Shown one piece after another: positions 5,551-7,224 of a DNA stretch of 7,224 nucleotides (position 1 is its first letter; every line of letters begins with the position of its first letter). Source of the stretch: Syntrophomonadaceae bacterium (lineage in GTDB: Bacteria; Bacillota; Dethiobacteria; DTU022); assembly GCA_007136055.1 (NCBI GenBank), contig SLHT01000210.1, positions 1 through 7,224 of the forward strand, read 5' to 3'. A program made the translations under genes and the position numbers. The notes beneath the pieces are model-generated. The model did not search any database. It was not told where the DNA came from and saw only the letters and a list, made by a program, of their open reading frames with translations.

Positions 5551-5970
5551 TCCAGTTAAGTGTAGCCTATCCATACCTTTTCTTACCATAAGAAACTCCC
5601 CTTTGCGCAGTCCTGAATTTTGTTATTTCAGGTGTTTACTCAAAGGGGAGCATATCAATAGCTTGCAAGGTTTTTGCTTTGCCTGCAGGGCCCAGTGTTG
5701 ACGTCCATTTTTGATTACGACAGATTCGAATAACAGTAAGCTTTCATGAGGATTCTTCTGGCAACACTCACGCCTCCACTTGCGGAGCTTTAGAAGGGGA
5801 TTGTTATATGCCAGCAGCTGTTTTTCCTGATTGCATTTATTGTCCTTCATACACTGCTTAGCATCATGCGTCTTTATTTCCGCTTTAACACCGGAGATAT
5901 CGGTAGCAGCCCATCCAGCAAGTGGAAGGTGAAAAGCGGTTGATGTCTGAGTAAATTCAGGCCTATACAC
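5551..5970. other. About 420 bases without a convincing gene; doubtful minus-strand reading frame 5970-5623
   Basis: A minus-strand frame of 115 codons (GTG at 5970, stop at 5623) contains stretches that look protein-like, such as NPHESLLLFESVVIKNGRQH. However, it has no ribosome site, begins at a terminator hairpin, and I recognise no family. A second minus-strand start, ATG behind AAAGGGGAG at 5588, gives only 34 residues (MVRKGMDRLHLTGQKNKK...) before a stop at 5484. The whole stretch, with the nested repeat, may be a decayed mobile element, but no transposase motif or defined ends are visible. I would not annotate a functional gene here. Confidence 0.3.
5596..5650. repeat. Nested inverted repeat (10-bp outer arms, 6-bp inner arms)
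   Basis: Perfect outer arms CTCCCCTTTG (5596-5605) and CAAAGGGGAG (5641-5650) enclose inner arms CCTGAA (5612-5617) and TTCAGG (5627-5632). A short AGT/ACT pairing (5609-5611 with 5638-5640) is possible between them. It has no T-run on either side that would make it a plain terminator. It could be a remnant end of a mobile element or a structured RNA. Confidence 0.7.
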
Positions 5971-5971
5971 A

Positions 5972-5997
5972 ACAGCACCGGGTTCTCACGGTGCTGT
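5972..5997 (-). terminator. Hairpin terminator downstream of the PH-domain gene
   Basis: A perfect 9-bp stem ACAGCACCG/CGGTGCTGT (5972-5980 with 5989-5997) has an 8-base loop and lies 13 bases past the stop of the minus-strand gene ending at 6011. The minus-strand T tract is short (TTGTGT). The plus-strand side is more T-rich (GTTTGTTTG), so it may work in both directions. Confidence 0.65.
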
Positions 5998-6010
5998 GTT
6001 TGTTTGATGT

Positions 6011-6448
6011 TTATTTTGCCTGCTGTTCTTCGGAGTCCGGCTCCAGGTTTTCGCACTTGCACAAGAGATCTTCCAGAAACTCATCCCGGTCTTCCGGTGA
6101 GATGAAGGTGGTGCCGGTTATATATCTCTTGCCATGCTGTTTAATTTCTATCCGCTCCAGCGATAGTGCCATTGAAGCCAGGGGGTTTTTGCTCTTTTTG
6201 ATGGATTTTATTTGTTTGTAAGGTATCTTTTCTACCATGGGGCCGCAACGGCAGTAGAGGTGGTCTTCCTTGATTTCATAATACGTGCCCAGATATATCC
6301 ACAGCAGCAGCAAGATAATGGGCAAACCGATGACTATGCCCAGCAGCCACATATTCTGCGGCAGGGCAATAATGCTGACCAAAACTGCCAGCAGGGAAAG
6401 CCAAACTGTAACTCCAATCCATGTGTCCACTTTCGATTTTACCCGCAT
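6011..6448 (-). CDS. YyaB-like bacterial PH-domain membrane protein
   Basis: This 145-residue protein has two N-terminal membrane helices (about 9-28 and 33-53), then a cytoplasmic domain of the YyaB-like PH type (PF06713-like, about 54-130). The family pattern is clear: YYEIKEDHLYCRCGP, then IPYKQIKSIKKSKNPLASMA, then LSLERIEI and FISPEDRDEFLEDL. These proteins are common in Firmicutes. Their role is not established, and the PH fold suggests binding of a protein or lipid at the membrane. The tail after residue 130 is acidic and holds two cysteines (LLCKCENLEPDSEEQQ). ATG 6448 has GAGGTGAT ending 3 bases upstream. The gene stands alone between two terminators with its own promoter, so its neighbours say nothing about its job. 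Confidence 0.87.
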   Translation of the reverse strand: MRVKSKVDTWIGVTVWLSLLAVLVSIIALPQNMWLLGIVIGLPIILLLLWIYLGTYYEIKEDHLYCRCGPMVEKIPYKQIKSIKKSKNPLASMALSLERIEIKQHGKRYITGTTFISPEDRDEFLEDLLCKCENLEPDSEEQQAK

Positions 6449-6467
6449 ATTATCACCTCACAGCAAA

Positions 6468-6496
6468 AGTATACACCGGGTAAGGCAGAATAACAA
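6468..6496 (-). promoter_or_regulatory. Probable promoter of the PH-domain gene
   Basis: On the minus strand TTGTTA (6496-6491) and TATACT (6473-6468) are separated by 17 bases. Transcription should start near 6461, giving a very short leader of about 13 bases that is nearly all ribosome site (GAGGTGAT, 6459-6452). The -35 box lies within the terminator of the gene upstream. Confidence 0.55.
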
Positions 6497-6519
6497 CAAC
6501 CCCCTTGTCGGGGGCTGTT
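6486..6519 (-). terminator. Terminator of the M24 peptidase gene
   Basis: On the minus strand AACAGCCCCC... pairs back as GGGGG with CCCCC (6510-6514 with 6500-6504), extended by 4 bp (6495-6498 with 6516-6519) past one A-C mismatch. The loop is 5 bases. The following strand is T-rich (TTGTTGTTATTC). It begins 51 bases after the M24 stop. Confidence 0.75.
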
Positions 6520-6546
6520 AGAGTCCTGGACCTGGAGCGGTTGCAG

Positions 6547-6570
6547 TCCCTGGCGGAATAATGTCAGGGA
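6547..6570. repeat. Short inverted repeat directly after the M24 stop codon
   Basis: TCCCTG (6547-6552) and CAGGGA (6565-6570) form a 6-bp hairpin with a 12-base loop that touches the stop codon at 6571-6573. There is no T-run. It might protect the 3' end of the message or be chance. Confidence 0.35.
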
Positions 6571-7224
6571 TTATGGTGAGGGGATGAGGATAAGGTCCTG
6601 TTGGGGCGGAATCAGGTATCTGGCTCCCTCGGGGGTTACGACCGCCATCTCTTCCACAGAGATGAGCCTTTGGCCGCTGCCATAGTTTCGCTCTTCCTGC
6701 CAACAAAAGAATCCGTCAAAGGCGAAGGTCTGCCCAACCCGCAGCTGTCGCAATGCATCAGCAGGGGGTTGTTGCCGTTGCCCGCCGCTGAGGGCGGGTC
6801 CGATGTCGTGGGCCCAGTAACCCACCGGGTGGCCTGTGCCCCACATAACCGGCAGCGAACCTGCTTCTTCCATCCAGTGCCGTTGGGCCAGGTCAACGTC
6901 TACACCCCGGACGCCGGGTTTCATGGCCGCCAGGGCTTTGCGCTGGCCACTGACCGCCTTTTGCCATTTGTCCAGTGCCGCTGCCGGCGGCTTTGTTTCG
7001 CCGGGAGCCAGCACATAGGCGAAGCGCTGGTAATCGGTGCACCAGGTGTCATAGACTTTAACCCCGAAATCTGTCTGGATAAAATCTCCGGGCTCTATGA
7101 TTTTGTCTGTGGGGCCGGCGTGTCCCCGGGGGAATCCCGAGTTGACGCTGGGGTTGTGGCTGGGTGCCCAGGCATAGCCCAGGTTCAGCTCTTCAACCTT
7201 TTTTTGAATGAATTGGGCAACATC
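6571..7224 (-). CDS. M24-family metallopeptidase (Xaa-Pro peptidase-like), C-terminal part
   Basis: The minus-strand frame is open from the window edge to TAA at 6573-6571 and gives the last 217 residues. It carries the pita-bread catalytic fold of M24 peptidases, which cut N-terminal residues next to proline with two metal ions. Numbered from the first visible residue, the candidate metal ligands are Asp52 in IQTDFGVKVY, Asp64 in WCTDYQRFAYVL, His132 in WGTGHPVGYWAHD and Glu191 in ISVEEMAVVTPEG. The usual TIEPG glutamate aligns with Asp170 in TFAFDGFF, an Asp-for-Glu change. The two aspartates are 12 apart, not the common 11. Together these suggest a divergent subgroup, so substrate specificity is uncertain. 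The start and N-terminal domain are outside the window. The frame also contains a GTG at 7014, which is internal to the fold and not a start. Confidence 0.9.
   Translation of the reverse strand, partial: DVAQFIQKKVEELNLGYAWAPSHNPSVNSGFPRGHAGPTDKIIEPGDFIQTDFGVKVYDTWCTDYQRFAYVLAPGETKPPAAALDKWQKAVSGQRKALAAMKPGVRGVDVDLAQRHWMEEAGSLPVMWGTGHPVGYWAHDIGPALSGGQRQQPPADALRQLRVGQTFAFDGFFCWQEERNYGSGQRLISVEEMAVVTPEGARYLIPPQQDLILIPSP

Noticed and set aside
6518..6896. Two further minus-strand open frames overlapping the M24 gene
   Set aside because: They are alternative frames of the M24 gene, with low-complexity Pro/Gly/Arg-rich translations and no motifs.
1..7224. tRNA, rRNA, CRISPR array or known riboswitch
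   Set aside because: I saw no repeated spacer pattern, cloverleaf-like element or riboswitch core in any intergenic stretch. A covariance-model search was not possible here.

Overview
The window looks like a chromosomal accessory stretch from a moderate-GC Firmicute, most likely a Clostridia-class anaerobe of the Peptococcaceae/Desulfotomaculum type. This rests on strong purine-rich Shine-Dalgarno sites, TTG/GTG starts, sigma-A type promoters, stem plus T-run terminators, a DUF5058 membrane protein and a YyaB-like PH protein. No rRNA, tRNA or CRISPR array was seen, so the taxonomic placement is an inference.

Left part (1-1040). The 3' end of a VapB-type antitoxin gene overlaps an intact VapC PIN-domain toxin gene, closed by a clean terminator. 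It is followed by a decayed IS256-family transposase remnant with a frameshift, a probable internal deletion and a truncated C-terminus, but with what looks like the terminal inverted repeat of the element. A minus-strand terminator ends the next operon.

Centre (1007-5550). This is the most interesting unit. A minus-strand operon of three genes encodes an M20-family amidohydrolase, a DUF5058 integral membrane protein and a second, unrecognised multi-pass membrane protein. It is read from a near-perfect sigma-A promoter (TTGACA, 18 bp, TATAAT). A 437-residue regulator is transcribed divergently. It has a PrpR_N-like N-terminal domain, a degenerate GGDEF-like central domain and a C-terminal winged helix. 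An inverted repeat brackets the operon promoter, and repeats surround the regulator promoter. The simplest reading is a ligand-controlled uptake-and-hydrolysis cassette for an N-acyl amino acid, amide or small peptide. The two membrane proteins would form the permease and the M20 enzyme would cleave the substrate in the cytoplasm. The substrate cannot be read from sequence.

Right part (5550-7224). About 420 bases hold no convincing gene but contain a striking nested inverted repeat. Then come two minus-strand genes: a small membrane-anchored YyaB-like PH-domain protein with its own promoter, and the C-terminal half of an M24 metallopeptidase that runs off the end of the window.
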